A DNA stretch of 64,000 nucleotides from Nocardia aurea (GCF_003123685.1 NZ_QCYJ01000029.1:1-64000); one strand, 5' to 3'; shown: positions 8,737-18,592, counted from the stretch's first letter. Numbers and translations: made by a program. The notes: generated from the sequence alone by a model not told the origin.

Positions 8737-10512
8737 TCACCTTGCCGCGCCTTGCGCGGAATCGGGGGCGTTCCCAGCCGTGACGGTTGTGTCGAAGGCG
8801 TAGCGCAGGTTCGCGTCGGCGGTAGGGCTCCGCACGGAAGTGAGGCCGAGCTGACCGACCAGTTCCTTGACGAGGGTGCTGCCCTGCGTCGCCGTCGCGG
8901 TGCCGAAGACGTAACGGTCCGGCCGTAGCAGTAGCATTCCCGCAGATCCGACGCCTGCCTTGCCCAGCCACTTGGTCAAGGCCCCGGTGTGGTCTTCGAT
9001 GTCGCTGTAGTCGTCACCGCTGCTTCGCCCGTCGCCCGGTTCGCCCTGAGGGCGCCCACCGAGCGGATAGACGGTGACGAATCGGGTTCCCAGTGCCCGC
9101 AGGACCGCGATGTCCTCGGGTTCGAGAACCGCACGGGGATCGACGCCGCGGCCGATAATGGCGAATTCCAGCCCGAGTACGTCATCGAAGCGCAGACGGT
9201 GCCCGTCGTAGGTGCGTACGTCCGGCTGCGGAGCGAGGGTACCGGCGCTGCCTCGCAGGCGTGGTCGCGGCAGGCCGAGGTAGGCTCCGCGCCGAAACCG
9301 TGGCCGGGGCTTCATTTTCGCGCCGCGGATCCATCCGGCCAGGCCCGGCACGCGCAGCGCGGTGGTGAGTCCGACGTCGCGTGCTGCCGCGATCAGCCTG
9401 TTATCGATGGAGACGATGTTCTTGTTGAGTACCGACAGGTCGATCATTGCCTTGGCATGTGGACGGCGTTCGGACTCGTAGCTGTCCAGAATTCTCAGGT
9501 CAGCACCGTGTTTGATGATCGCGCCGAGTTTCCATGACAGATTGTCGGCATCTCGGACGCCGGAGTTCATACCTTGGCCGATGAACTGTGGCGTCATGTG
9601 CGCGGCGTCACCGGCGATCAGGATACGACGGTCGCGCCACCGGTCGGCGACGACGGCGTTGAAGGTGTAGACCAGTTTGCGCAAGACCTCGACCTCGTCG
9701 GGATCGACGAAACGCGCGAGGTAGCGGCGAACGGTCTCAGGCTCTTCCATCTCTTCTTTGGTTTGCGATTCCGAGAGCATGAACTCGAATCGATGGTGGC
9801 GGTCCGGTTGAGGGCACGACACGATCGGTAGAACCGGGTCGCAGACGAAGTTGAAGTAGGGCAGGTGCCGAAACGCGTCGATACCGTCTTTGGCCTTGAG
9901 GTCCACCACGAGCCATCGTTCGGGGAAACTGGTGCCGTTCATGTCGATGCCGAGGTTGGTGCGCACGATACTGCGACCGCCGTCGCAGCCCACGAGGAAT
10001 TTTGTTCGGACTCGTTCGGTGGTGCGCGGATCGGTGTCATGTGAGCTCTTGCCGTATCCGGTGCCGCGGCATTCGACGTGTTCGACGTTGACGCTTTCGT
10101 TGTTCTGGTCGAAGTCGAGGACCTCACGACCGCGTCGTACCGTGACATGCGGGTATCGGTCGAGGGCGCGTTCGAGGGTGTTCTCCAGGTACGGCTGGTA
10201 GAGGAAATTGACGACCGGCCAGCCCAATGGGCGGTCGGTTTGATGGAATTGGGCCAACACGCTTCCATCGCCGCGCACCCACTGGACCGTGGAATCGATG
10301 TTCATGTCCGCAGCCAATTCGTCTGCGGCACCGGCGGTCTGGAAGACCCGCATGCCTTCGTCGTCGGTGTAGACCGCGCGTGCCAGTCCGTAGTACTCGG
10401 GTTCGCGCTCGAGCACCAGAACGCTGACGCCGCGGCGGCCCAAGAGGTTGGCCAGGGTCAGACCAGTCGGGCCGAGTCCCACGATCACGACGTCGTAGTC
10501 GAATGCTGTCAT
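8737..10512 (-). CDS. FAD-dependent aromatic hydroxylase (MhpA-like)
   Basis: A 591-residue class A flavin monooxygenase, likely hydroxylating a phenolic acid next to an existing OH to give the catechol for ring cleavage. Seen are the FAD-binding VIVGLGPTGLTLANLLGRRG at the N-terminus, FLVGCDGGRSIVR (DG motif), and GDAAHMTPQFIGQGMNSG (GD motif). The C-terminal 150 residues form the thioredoxin-like tail typical of 3-(3-hydroxyphenyl)propionate and resorcinol hydroxylases. It overlaps the dioxygenase gene by 4 bp. The pairing with a type I rather than an MhpB-type dioxygenase leaves the substrate open. Confidence 0.9.
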   Translation of the reverse strand: MTAFDYDVVIVGLGPTGLTLANLLGRRGVSVLVLEREPEYYGLARAVYTDDEGMRVFQTAGAADELAADMNIDSTVQWVRGDGSVLAQFHQTDRPLGWPVVNFLYQPYLENTLERALDRYPHVTVRRGREVLDFDQNNESVNVEHVECRGTGYGKSSHDTDPRTTERVRTKFLVGCDGGRSIVRTNLGIDMNGTSFPERWLVVDLKAKDGIDAFRHLPYFNFVCDPVLPIVSCPQPDRHHRFEFMLSESQTKEEMEEPETVRRYLARFVDPDEVEVLRKLVYTFNAVVADRWRDRRILIAGDAAHMTPQFIGQGMNSGVRDADNLSWKLGAIIKHGADLRILDSYESERRPHAKAMIDLSVLNKNIVSIDNRLIAAARDVGLTTALRVPGLAGWIRGAKMKPRPRFRRGAYLGLPRPRLRGSAGTLAPQPDVRTYDGHRLRFDDVLGLEFAIIGRGVDPRAVLEPEDIAVLRALGTRFVTVYPLGGRPQGEPGDGRSSGDDYSDIEDHTGALTKWLGKAGVGSAGMLLLRPDRYVFGTATATQGSTLVKELVGQLGLTSVRSPTADANLRYAFDTTVTAGNAPDSAQGAAR

Positions 10513-11534
10513 CGTTGTACGCTTCCGGTGAGTTCGGTAACTGTGAATTCCGGGGTGCGGGCACTCCGCGCGATCTGGCGGACCTGGGCAAGTTTGTCCA
10601 GCACTGATTCATCGACGGTGTTGTGACCCCAGATGCTGATCCTCGGGTAAGTGCAAGGTTGCCAAGCAGATTCGCGCTCAGGAGTAATCACGACCGGGTT
10701 CCAACCGACTTCGAGTTCGAAACCGGACGGGGTTACGCAATAGAACGACAGTTCACGATCATTGGTGTGCTGTCCGACAGACCACGCCATCCGAAATCCG
10801 AGCGCGGTCACCCGCTCGAACGAGTCGAGCATGTCTTCGAGCCTGGCGGCCTGGATATTGACATGTTGGACGCGAGTACGAATAGGGTCGATTTTGATGC
10901 CGCGAATGTTCGCGATGGCGATCGAATGGTGACGTTCGTTGACACGAAGGAACCGAATTTTCAACTTCAGTCCGGAGATGTTTTCGTCGCAGTAGTCGGT
11001 CAGCCGCGAGTCGAATAGCGTGTGGTAGTAGCCGCGCATCGCCTCCGGTTCGCGGGACACGATCGCAACGTGTCCCATGCCGGCCTCGCCGGTCACCCAG
11101 CCGGAGTTGAGCATGCTCAGTGGCTCGACGGCAGTGACGGGGGTGGTGAAGATCTCGGTGGCGATCCCTTTCGGGCCGGGGAATCGCCACAGCCGCTCCA
11201 CCCCACGCAGCGCGGTCTGCTCTGCGCTGCCCTCTTCGATCGGGACCCCGCGGTCGCTGACTCGGGCCAGGATGCGATCGAAGGTCTCATGGTCATCGAT
11301 CTGCCAGCCGATCGCTGTGATGTCCTCAGCCGATCCGGGCTGGATCAGAAATCGGCAGGTGTGGTCATCGAGCCGGAACCGCAGCGAATCATCGACGCGA
11401 TCGACATGCAGGCCGATCGCGTCGGCGCCGAAACGTCGCCAGTCGTGCAGACGCTGCGAATTCACCACCAGATAGCCCAGGTGCACAGACCCGAAGACCG
11501 AGCCGTCGGTGTTCGGACCTGAGAACGTGGTCAT
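10509..11534 (-). CDS. Extradiol (catechol 2,3-type) dioxygenase, VOC family
   Basis: A 341-residue two-domain vicinal-oxygen-chelate enzyme of the BphC/HsaC type that opens a catechol ring meta to the hydroxyls using Fe(II). The C-terminal domain carries the ligands: MGHVAIVSRE (His), ERHHSIAIANI (His) and SGFELEVGW (Glu). The start at 11534 is preceded by GGGAGC and overlaps the stop of the hydrolase gene (ATGA). Longer upstream reading is only the antisense of codons in another frame. MhpB of E. coli is a different, unrelated fold, so this operon is a hybrid of MhpA-like and BphC-like steps. Confidence 0.92.
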   Translation of the reverse strand: MTTFSGPNTDGSVFGSVHLGYLVVNSQRLHDWRRFGADAIGLHVDRVDDSLRFRLDDHTCRFLIQPGSAEDITAIGWQIDDHETFDRILARVSDRGVPIEEGSAEQTALRGVERLWRFPGPKGIATEIFTTPVTAVEPLSMLNSGWVTGEAGMGHVAIVSREPEAMRGYYHTLFDSRLTDYCDENISGLKLKIRFLRVNERHHSIAIANIRGIKIDPIRTRVQHVNIQAARLEDMLDSFERVTALGFRMAWSVGQHTNDRELSFYCVTPSGFELEVGWNPVVITPERESAWQPCTYPRISIWGHNTVDESVLDKLAQVRQIARSARTPEFTVTELTGSVQR

Positions 11535-12406
11535 GAGGATGCTCCCGCTCCCAGGAACGACTCGGCGAGACCGTTGAACAGTTCCGCGTGCTCCCACTGC
11601 ACCCAGTGACCGGTGTTCGACGCGAGGTAGACATCGCAGTTGGGCATCCGGTCGGCGAGCAGCCGGGCGCCCGACGGGCGATTCACCTTGTCCTCGGTGC
11701 CCCAAACCACCAGTGTGGGATGTGTGACGCGGCGCAGCCTGGAATCGCGAGTGAAGTCCATTCGCCACAGGGTGCGCAACGCGGTCAGTCCGGACGGTCG
11801 TCGCAACGGCGGGTTGGCCACCACTTCCGGGTCGAGACTGGCCAGATACCTGCTCTCGATCATGTTCTCACTGATGGGGCTGGCGTCGTAGACCAGATAG
11901 TCGCGAATGAAGGTCGCCACTTTGTCTCGGCTGGGTCCCTCGCCTCCGTAATAGGACAGCAATGCCTGCAGTCCTCTGGTAGGCAGGGCGCGCGTGGTAC
12001 CGACACCACCTAGACCCATCAGTATCAGCCGGTCCACCTTCTCGGGCCGGTCCATGGCCAGTCGCAGTGCCGCGGCAGCGCCATAGGAGTTGCCGACCAA
12101 ATGCGCTCGCGGTATATCCAGCGTGTCGAGTAGGCCCCCGACCGCTGCGGCGAGATCTCCGAACGGATCCGACTGGTCGATGCGTTTGGTGGAACGCCCG
12201 TAACCGGGCATGTCGGGGACTATCACACGGAACTTGCGCGCCAAGACTTCGATATTGCGGGAATAGTTCGACCTCCCCGAAGCGCCGGGCCCGCCGCCGT
12301 GCAGCAGTACCGCCACAGGTCCCGAGCCGGTATCGGTGAAGAAGATGTCCCGGTCGCCGACGCGAACCGTCCGCCCGCCATCGACCACGTTGTCTGTGCT
12401 TGTCAT
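11531..12406 (-). CDS. Meta-cleavage product hydrolase (alpha/beta hydrolase)
   Basis: A 291-residue serine hydrolase of the MhpC/BphD/HsaD group, which cuts the ring-opened dienoate to 2-hydroxypentadienoate and an acid. Seen are the oxyanion segment LLHGGGPGASGRSNY, the nucleophile LVGNSYGAAAALR, the acid VWGTEDKVNRPSGA and the catalytic His in NTGHWVQWEH. The ATG at 12406 is chosen for the strong GGAGGT five bases upstream. It is the first gene of the operon, directly behind the operator pair at 12427 and 12471. Confidence 0.93.
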   Translation of the reverse strand: MTSTDNVVDGGRTVRVGDRDIFFTDTGSGPVAVLLHGGGPGASGRSNYSRNIEVLARKFRVIVPDMPGYGRSTKRIDQSDPFGDLAAAVGGLLDTLDIPRAHLVGNSYGAAAALRLAMDRPEKVDRLILMGLGGVGTTRALPTRGLQALLSYYGGEGPSRDKVATFIRDYLVYDASPISENMIESRYLASLDPEVVANPPLRRPSGLTALRTLWRMDFTRDSRLRRVTHPTLVVWGTEDKVNRPSGARLLADRMPNCDVYLASNTGHWVQWEHAELFNGLAESFLGAGASS

Positions 12407-12426
12407 GGCTACCTCCACTCAGATGA

Positions 12427-12440
12427 TGATGAAATCATCA
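12427..12440. promoter_or_regulatory. Perfect operator palindrome before meta-cleavage operon
   Basis: TGATGA-AA-TCATCA, a perfect 6-2-6 inverted repeat, begins 21 bp upstream of the hydrolase start. It matches the site at 295. Confidence 0.6.
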
Positions 12441-12470
12441 GCCATAGCCATCTGATCTGTCAAGCATAAA

Positions 12471-12484
12471 TGATGAAATAATCA
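12471..12484. promoter_or_regulatory. Second operator copy before meta-cleavage operon
   Basis: TGATGA-AA-TAATCA differs from the perfect site by one base. It lies 44 bp further upstream, about four helical turns, so two dimers could bind on the same face. Confidence 0.5.
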
Positions 12485-12952
12485 GATAGTGAGGCCGGGC
12501 TGTCTCTGGACCGCCAGGTCGGCGCCGATTGTTGCGTTGCAGAATTCTTCGAATGCGTAGATACCGGCACGAGCTCACAGGCGCATATGCACCGGCCGGG
12601 TACGGCCCGGGGAACCGGTCGGTGCGGAGGCGGTGGTTGCCGAGATGCGCGTGCAACGCGGCAACAGCCTGCCCGGTCGAACGGTCACAGCGCCGGGGCG
12701 AGGTGGTTCGGGCCGGTAGATTGATGTTTCGAGTACGTCACCGAGTCGACGGTGTGCTCCTCGCGGGTGAGCGGTGCCGGGTGCGGCGCCTGCTCGCCTT
12801 CTCGGGCCTGCCGGGGCAGTCATGCACTCCGGCAGGCCCGAGCCACCGCTGTGTCCCGCAGCCCGGTTATTCCTGCTGTGCAGGTCGGGTTGTACTCGAC
12901 TCGGCGTTCGTATCGGGCGAGGTGGGCCGGGTGTGGTCGTAGCATCGCGGGG
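12485..12952. other. Intergenic region without a supported gene
   Basis: It lies between the divergent hydrolase operon and corA. Open frames exist on both strands but lack family features. The promoter of the operon should lie at its left edge, near the operators. Confidence 0.5.
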
Positions 12953-14026
12953 GTGTCACCGACTTCGCCGCTGCCGTCGTTTCGCCGCTCCACCTGGAAT
13001 CGTGCCGCTGTCCCGCATATCCGGGTCCCGACCGCACGGGCAGTCGTGGACTGCGCGGTCTATGTCGAGGGCCTACGCCTGCCGGGCCGGTTCACCCATG
13101 CCCAAGCTCTCGCGGCGGTGCGTGAACGTGGTGCCGGGTTCGTGTGGATCGGTTTGCACGACCCCGACACCGAGCAGATGAACGAGATCGCCGAAACCTT
13201 CGCGTTGCATCCGCTGGCTGTCGAGGACGCTGTGCAGGCTCGTCAACGTCCGAAGCTCGACCGCTACGACGACACCCTGTTCCTGGTGATGCGGACTGTG
13301 GCCTATGTCGAGCACGATCTGCACAGTGTCAGCGAGATCGTCGAGACCGGGGAAATGCTGATCTTCATCGGCGCCGACTTCGTCGTCGCGGTCCGTCACG
13401 GTGAACACTCCGGGCTGGCCGGGGTGCGCCGTGAACTCGAAACCGACCCCGCACGTTTGGCTTTGGGACCCGGGGCAGTGGTCCACGCGATCGCCGACTA
13501 CGTCGTGGATTCCTATATCGAGGTCACCGCCGCGGTCGAACACGACGTCGACGTGATGGAGGAAGAGGTGTTCACCCCCGGTTCCCAGGTCGCGATCGCC
13601 TCGATCTACCAACTCAAACGCGAAGTCGTCGAACTGCGCCGCTCCGTAGTCCCTTTGGCCCTGCCGCTACAGACTCTCGGCAAACCCGAGACACCGCTGC
13701 CGAAAGAAGTGCGCCGATACCTGCGTGATGTGGCCGATCACCACACCGCGGTCGCCGAACGCATCCACGACTTCGACGACGCGCTCACCGCGCTCATCAG
13801 CGCGGCGCTGGCCAAGACCACGCTGCAACAGAACACCGACATGCGCAAGATCTCGGCGTTCGTCGCCATCGCCGCGGTCCCCACCATGATCGCCGGGATC
13901 TACGGCATGAACTTCGAGCACATGCCCGAACTACGCCAGGTCTGGGGCTACCCCGCCGTCCTGACCGTCATCTTCGCGATCTGCACAGCCCTGGTCGTAG
14001 CGTTCCGCCGCAACCACTGGCTCTGA
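12953..14026 (+). CDS. corA: CorA-type magnesium/cobalt transporter
   Basis: A 357-residue inner-membrane channel of the CorA family. The soluble N-terminal domain (RFTHAQALAAVRERGAGFVW, then LHPLAVEDAVQARQRPKLD) is followed by a long helix and two C-terminal transmembrane segments. The signature YGMNFEHMPE stands between them at about residue 320. The GTG at 12953 is chosen because the upstream codons (open to 12752) are Cys- and Arg-rich and unlike the family; its ribosome binding site is weak (GCGGGG). Confidence 0.9.
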   Translation: MSPTSPLPSFRRSTWNRAAVPHIRVPTARAVVDCAVYVEGLRLPGRFTHAQALAAVRERGAGFVWIGLHDPDTEQMNEIAETFALHPLAVEDAVQARQRPKLDRYDDTLFLVMRTVAYVEHDLHSVSEIVETGEMLIFIGADFVVAVRHGEHSGLAGVRRELETDPARLALGPGAVVHAIADYVVDSYIEVTAAVEHDVDVMEEEVFTPGSQVAIASIYQLKREVVELRRSVVPLALPLQTLGKPETPLPKEVRRYLRDVADHHTAVAERIHDFDDALTALISAALAKTTLQQNTDMRKISAFVAIAAVPTMIAGIYGMNFEHMPELRQVWGYPAVLTVIFAICTALVVAFRRNHWL

Positions 14027-15657
14027 CAATCCCGGCGAACCGAGGCGGGGTCGGGCACCGAATCGTATTCGAGCACAACCGCACTGGTTTCACCGGCACG
14101 GGGACCTCTCGGCTCCGTGACGTGGGCTGCGCTGGCAAGGACGGCGGTGGCAGGAGGCCCCGGGATCGCGTCGACCGCATAGAACGGTCCCGGCGGTTCT
14201 CACCGGGACCCGGTAAGGCCCCCGCGTGGTTGAGACAGCGATAACCGGGTAGATCGTTGGTGGGTGCGTCATGAGGCGATGACTGCCCGGTGAAGGAGTC
14301 GGTGCCATGTCCGCACCACGGGGACATGACCTCAGACGTTCACCACGGGCCCGTTCTGTCCCACGGGGACGAGGACAGAACGGACACCCCGTGCGGGCGC
14401 GAAGCATTCGGTCACATCCCCGACCATCCGACACCCGCGCTCCTGCCGCCGCACGGGAGGCCGAAATCTGGTCTTGCAGTGCAGCACCCACCGAGTTCGG
14501 GACCGATACAGTAATAGCGGCCGGGAGGTTTCCCGGCGCGTGCCCTGGCTGGTGACTGTCCTGCCAGCCCGAGTGCGCGGCTCCACCGCACTGTCCAGGA
14601 TCCGGCAATCCCCCAGAGGGGTGGAGCCCTCAACACCGCACCCGCGGCACACCAGGCACCAGAGTCCGTGCACGGCAACGTCGATATCAGGCACGCCACC
14701 CTCTGACCCGAAGCGAGGGCTTGCGCCACCTGCCCCTTCACAGACCGCAGCACGACCCCGGAGCAAGCCGATGCCCGCCGCGGTCAGGGACAGACCCGCG
14801 ACCGCCGGGATGCTGATATCGGCGATTGCACGGTCTCATCAGAACCTGATCTCGGGTTACCTCCGCCGTCGCGTCGGTCCGTGTCGACAATCCGCTGCTG
14901 CCACGGCGGTCCGACCCCGGGGCGGTCAGCCGTCCGGCGAAGGCCTCAGGTTCCCCCGATGGCCGACCTGAGGCATTGCGATGTAGCAGGTTGTGCGCGG
15001 AGCGAGCCCGGCCACCGCGGGCCGACGGCGCGCAAGAGGGCGGTGGCGGGCCCGAGGGAACCGGAAAGCCCGCCACCGCCACCCGCACGCCTGGCAGGAC
15101 CGGGCAGGAACTGCCAGCGGTACGGGCCTCAGGATTTTCGAGGCGACCGCGAGCCTATCCACCTGCGACATCAGCGCGGTTACAACTGTGGAACGTTCAT
15201 CCGAGAACGCGGTCACTCCCGAGCAGGGTCAGGAATTCCTCGACCACGCCGCCGAATATTTACCGCGACCGATCATCCCAACCCCGGTCGGCATCCAGCC
15301 AGGCTACGGCTCCGAATCACCCTGTAGGCCCATCCCTCGCCCCGTGACAGAGCCGCCGCGGGAACACCGAAGGTGTGCCTGTTTGGGGGATATCGGGCTG
15401 TCGAGACATCGGGTCGGGGAAACCTCCGTGTCTCGGCGGCCCCACCCATCGACCAGAAAATGTCCTTCGCCCACGCGATATCGGCACGACGAACTCACCG
15501 ACCTCGATACCCTTCCCGCCGACCACACCTGGACCACCGTCGGCACGGCCCTGGCATGAGCCGCCAAGGCGCCCTGAACTGGTGCACCCGCCGAAGCGGC
15601 GACCGACGCACCGCCGCCCGTCTCGACGACCTGCCTGGACACCGTCGATAGGTGGTC
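14027..15657. other. Long gene-poor region
   Basis: 1.6 kb with no supported gene on either strand. Frames are long because of high GC but are rich in Arg/Pro/Ser and show no family motif. A short minus segment from 15216 (MTAFSDERSTVVTALMSQVD...) looks briefly protein-like and then degrades, so parts may be remnants of decayed genes. No tRNA or obvious structured RNA was seen. Confidence 0.5.
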
Positions 15658-16950
15658 TTATCGGTGGCGGTAGGCGGCGAGGCCGCCGAGGTCTTCGTTG
15701 GCGATGAACACCGATCCGACGTGGAGGATGGCTTCCTCGACGTGGTCGGGGCAGCCCCACGCCGAGTCGCCCCACGAATCGGCGATTTTGATCTCGGCCG
15801 GTGCGGTGCAGCCGCCGGGTCCGCCGATCTGGCAGTGCTCGGGGTGCGGTGTCGCGGCTTGGACGGCGGCCGCGGCGCGTACTTGGGCGGTGAGTTCGGC
15901 GGCGGCGGTGGCGCGTTGTTCGGCGGCCGCGCGCAACTCGTGTTCGGCCTGGAGCGCTTGGGCCAGTTCGGCGCGGGCGGCTTCGGCGTGTGCTTCGGCT
16001 TCGGCTTTGGCTTGTTCGATGTGGTGGCGTTCGATGGCAAGCGACGCGGTGTCGGCGAAGATGCGGGCCAGGGCGAGGTCGCCCTCGTCGGGTACACGTG
16101 GGCTGCGGTGGTACATGGCGAAGGTGCCCAGCAGTGCCCCGTCGCGGGCCAGGATCGGGGTCGACCAGCAGGCGGCGAGCCCGGCGCGGTCGGCCAGTTC
16201 ACGGAAGTCGTCCCAGAACGGGTCGGTGCCGATGTCGGTGACGATGACCGGTTGGCGTCGGTGGGCGGCGGTGCCACACGAGCCGACTCCTTCGCCGGTG
16301 GCGATTCCGTCGATGGCCTGGTTGTAGAACTCGGGCAGGCTCGGCGCGGCGCCGTGACGCAGGTGCAGCCCGTCGGGGTCTGCGAGCAGCACCGAGACCA
16401 GTACCTGCTCGGGTGCGAGGTCTTCGATGCAGCGCGCCATGCCGTCGAGCACGTCGGCCAGGGGTGCTTGGCGGGCGATCTGCTCCAACAGGGCACGCTG
16501 TTCGGCGATCAACCGCTGCGCGTGTTTGACCTGGGTGGTTTCCACGCCGATCATCCGGACCCCGGCCACGGCGCCCTCAGCGTCTCGCAGTGGTTCGTAG
16601 GTGAAGTCGAAGAAGGCCTCCCGGGCGTGCGCGCCGGTGCCGAGCACGACCGGAATATCACGGCCGGTGTGAGGCACACCGGTGCGATACACCCGATCCA
16701 GCACGGTGATGACACCGTGGCCGTCCGCACCGGGTATCAGTTCGGCCAGGTGGACCCCGGTGCGCGGTTCCTGTTCACCCAGCGCGGCGAAGAACGCCGG
16801 GTTCGCCGTCTCCAGCAGATGCGACGGACCTGCCAACGACGCGAAAACCGCGACCGAGTGGCCGAACAACGCCCGAAGGTCCTGTTGCGTCGAGTCCTCG
16901 GCGACAACGTGATCCGCGCCGGTGAACCGCTGGCCTGGTGCCGCTGTCAT
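15658..16950 (-). CDS. PAS-GAF sensor protein with C-terminal Cys motif
   Basis: A 430-residue cytoplasmic signalling protein. Residues 20-140 resemble a PAS domain (HLLETANPAFFAALGEQEPR ... GVRMIGVETTQVK). Residues 150-310 form a GAF domain (YNQAIDGIATGEGVGSCGTA ... WSTPILARDGALLGTFAMY). An Ala/Glu-rich coiled coil of about 60 residues follows (AKAEAEAHAEAARAELAQAL). The C-terminus has cysteines in HCQIGGPGGC and WGCPDHVEEA, possibly a small metal site. No kinase, cyclase or HTH output domain is present, so it may be a partner protein. The ATG at 16950 fits the domain start; the site upstream is weak. Confidence 0.75.
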   Translation of the reverse strand: MTAAPGQRFTGADHVVAEDSTQQDLRALFGHSVAVFASLAGPSHLLETANPAFFAALGEQEPRTGVHLAELIPGADGHGVITVLDRVYRTGVPHTGRDIPVVLGTGAHAREAFFDFTYEPLRDAEGAVAGVRMIGVETTQVKHAQRLIAEQRALLEQIARQAPLADVLDGMARCIEDLAPEQVLVSVLLADPDGLHLRHGAAPSLPEFYNQAIDGIATGEGVGSCGTAAHRRQPVIVTDIGTDPFWDDFRELADRAGLAACWSTPILARDGALLGTFAMYHRSPRVPDEGDLALARIFADTASLAIERHHIEQAKAEAEAHAEAARAELAQALQAEHELRAAAEQRATAAAELTAQVRAAAAVQAATPHPEHCQIGGPGGCTAPAEIKIADSWGDSAWGCPDHVEEAILHVGSVFIANEDLGGLAAYRHR

Positions 16951-17551
16951 GGTGTGACTCGCTTCTGTTCTCGGGTGAGGTTCGTCCGGGGCGGGTGACC
17001 ATCGACGCAGAACGCTACTGGGATCGGCTCGGTAGAGGAACACGGGTGCCCTGAGTGTTAAGGGTCAAGGATGTTCGCGGGCGGTGGTCGAACCTGGCAC
17101 GGGCAATGGGCGATACCCGCGTCTGAGGGAACCTCTGCCGACCCGCACGAGCCGGCCCGTGACGGGCTGTCGGCCTCGCAGACGCGCGACCCGAAAGTGG
17201 GACACACCCGAGATCCACGGCAAGGTTCTCGCCGAGATCACTTTCGGATTCTGGCGCTACGTCTTGACCGCACCTACCAGCCCACCCTGTGGGCGCCCTC
17301 GTTGCGCCGCGCTATTCCCGGTCTGCGGCCTCCACGCCGGGACAAGTCGATGGGGTAGGGGCGGTGCAGGAACCGCCTGAGCGAGGGCTGCGGCGCCTGT
17401 CAGGTGCCGCTGTCTATTAATTTCTACTGCCGCAATTCCGGAGACACCGCCCGTGCTGGCCGAAGCCGACGTCGAGGAAGTTCTGCTGGCCCGGTCCCTA
17501 CGCATGCCGCTGGAGCTGGGTCGGCGCAGCGGAACCCCCTTGTTCGGAGAT
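16951..17551. other. Intergenic region without a supported gene
   Basis: About 600 bp between two minus-strand genes. A plus-strand stretch from 17453 (VLAEADVEEVLLARSLRMPL) looks briefly protein-like but runs into antisense of the nuclease gene. I see no RNA gene. Confidence 0.45.
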
Positions 17552-18463
17552 TCAGTCGGTGGTGGTGAGGCGTGGCGTGGGGATGAGGTTGAGGTCGGCG
17601 GTGGCGGTGCGCAGGTCGGCGGGCCAGATCCAGAGCCGGTAGACAGGGTCGATATCGAAGTAGTCTTCGGGGCCGTGCAGGCGGCGGGTGCGCAGGTCGG
17701 CGCAGTAGCGTGACCGCCACCCGTATCGGTCGGTGGGTTTCTCGCCGGCCACGATGTCCGCGGCGATGCCGTGCAGCTTTTCCGCCGCTCGATATTCGTA
17801 GGCGGGCATCGTCAGCGCCTCGCTCCAGATGCCTTTGTTCGCGGTGACGGCGTTGGCGGCGGCGTCGAGGAACAGTGGCAGGTCCAGTTCGCCGGGGATG
17901 GAAGGGTAGATGACGAACGGCGCTGCCCAGCCCTCGGCGACGAGGTCGAGGTTGAACGTGGACCGCTCGGCGCGGGTCATGCTCGCGCGTTCCTTGTCGG
18001 AGTAGTTCGGGGCGAGGTAGGCCAGCAGACGCCCGTAGTTGTCGAACGGGGCGTCGGCGGTGCGTACGAACACGCTGCGATCGGGGCCGTGGGGTCGGTC
18101 CAGGCGGGCGGCCATGTTCGCTTTGGAGAACGCCGAGGCGGCCTTGCCCTGCTGGAAGTGCAGTGTGCCGGCGTTACCGGTGCCGATCTTGGGGATGAGG
18201 TATTCGGCGAAGCGGCGGGTGACAGGCAGATCGGTGCGGTCGCGCAGCCATTGGGCGAGTTGGGCGAATTTCTCGTCGACCCTGGCCGCGCCGGCGGGGG
18301 TGTCGGCGGTGGTTTCGGGAGTGTCGATCGACAGCATCCGGATCGCGATCGCCAGCTTGGGGGAGTCCCCGTCGCTGGTATCGGACTCCACCAACGGTTT
18401 GGCCCCTCGCGAGGGCACCGTCACTCCCGCCGGGCTCCACAACACCTCGATCGGATCAGCCAT
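17552..18463 (-). CDS. Staphylococcal-nuclease-like (SNase) protein
   Basis: A 303-residue protein with an SNase/thermonuclease-type OB-fold. Recognisable parts are AIRMLSIDTPET near residue 55 (Arg and Asp of the active site region), FDNYGRLLAYLAP near residue 155 (Gly-Arg-Leu-Leu as in the family) and NLDLVAEGWAAPFV near 190. No signal peptide is visible, unlike secreted nucleases. About 100 residues follow the domain (YEYRAAEKLHGIAADIVAGE, RYCADLRTRRLHGPEDYFDI) and are not recognised. The start at 18463 gives MADPIEVLWSP. Substrate and role are unknown. Confidence 0.7.
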   Translation of the reverse strand: MADPIEVLWSPAGVTVPSRGAKPLVESDTSDGDSPKLAIAIRMLSIDTPETTADTPAGAARVDEKFAQLAQWLRDRTDLPVTRRFAEYLIPKIGTGNAGTLHFQQGKAASAFSKANMAARLDRPHGPDRSVFVRTADAPFDNYGRLLAYLAPNYSDKERASMTRAERSTFNLDLVAEGWAAPFVIYPSIPGELDLPLFLDAAANAVTANKGIWSEALTMPAYEYRAAEKLHGIAADIVAGEKPTDRYGWRSRYCADLRTRRLHGPEDYFDIDPVYRLWIWPADLRTATADLNLIPTPRLTTTD

Positions 18464-18592
18464 GCCCCACCATCCCCTTGTGTTGGCGCGGCAATAGCGA
18501 AGCATGCCGCGGTCGCGCCGATCCTAGAACCCCGCCGTACCCACGAGTGGGACCTTCACCACGAATTCACCATGACGGAATCGGCTCGAGGC

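Noticed and set aside
10509..11768. Longer form of the dioxygenase
   Set aside because: The extra 78 residues overlap the hydrolase gene and have no family resemblance; ATG at 11534 has a ribosome binding site and a 4-bp overlap.
14027..15657. Possible hidden RNA gene or CRISPR array in the long gene-poor region
   Set aside because: No regular repeats and no tRNA-like clover leaf were recognised by reading.
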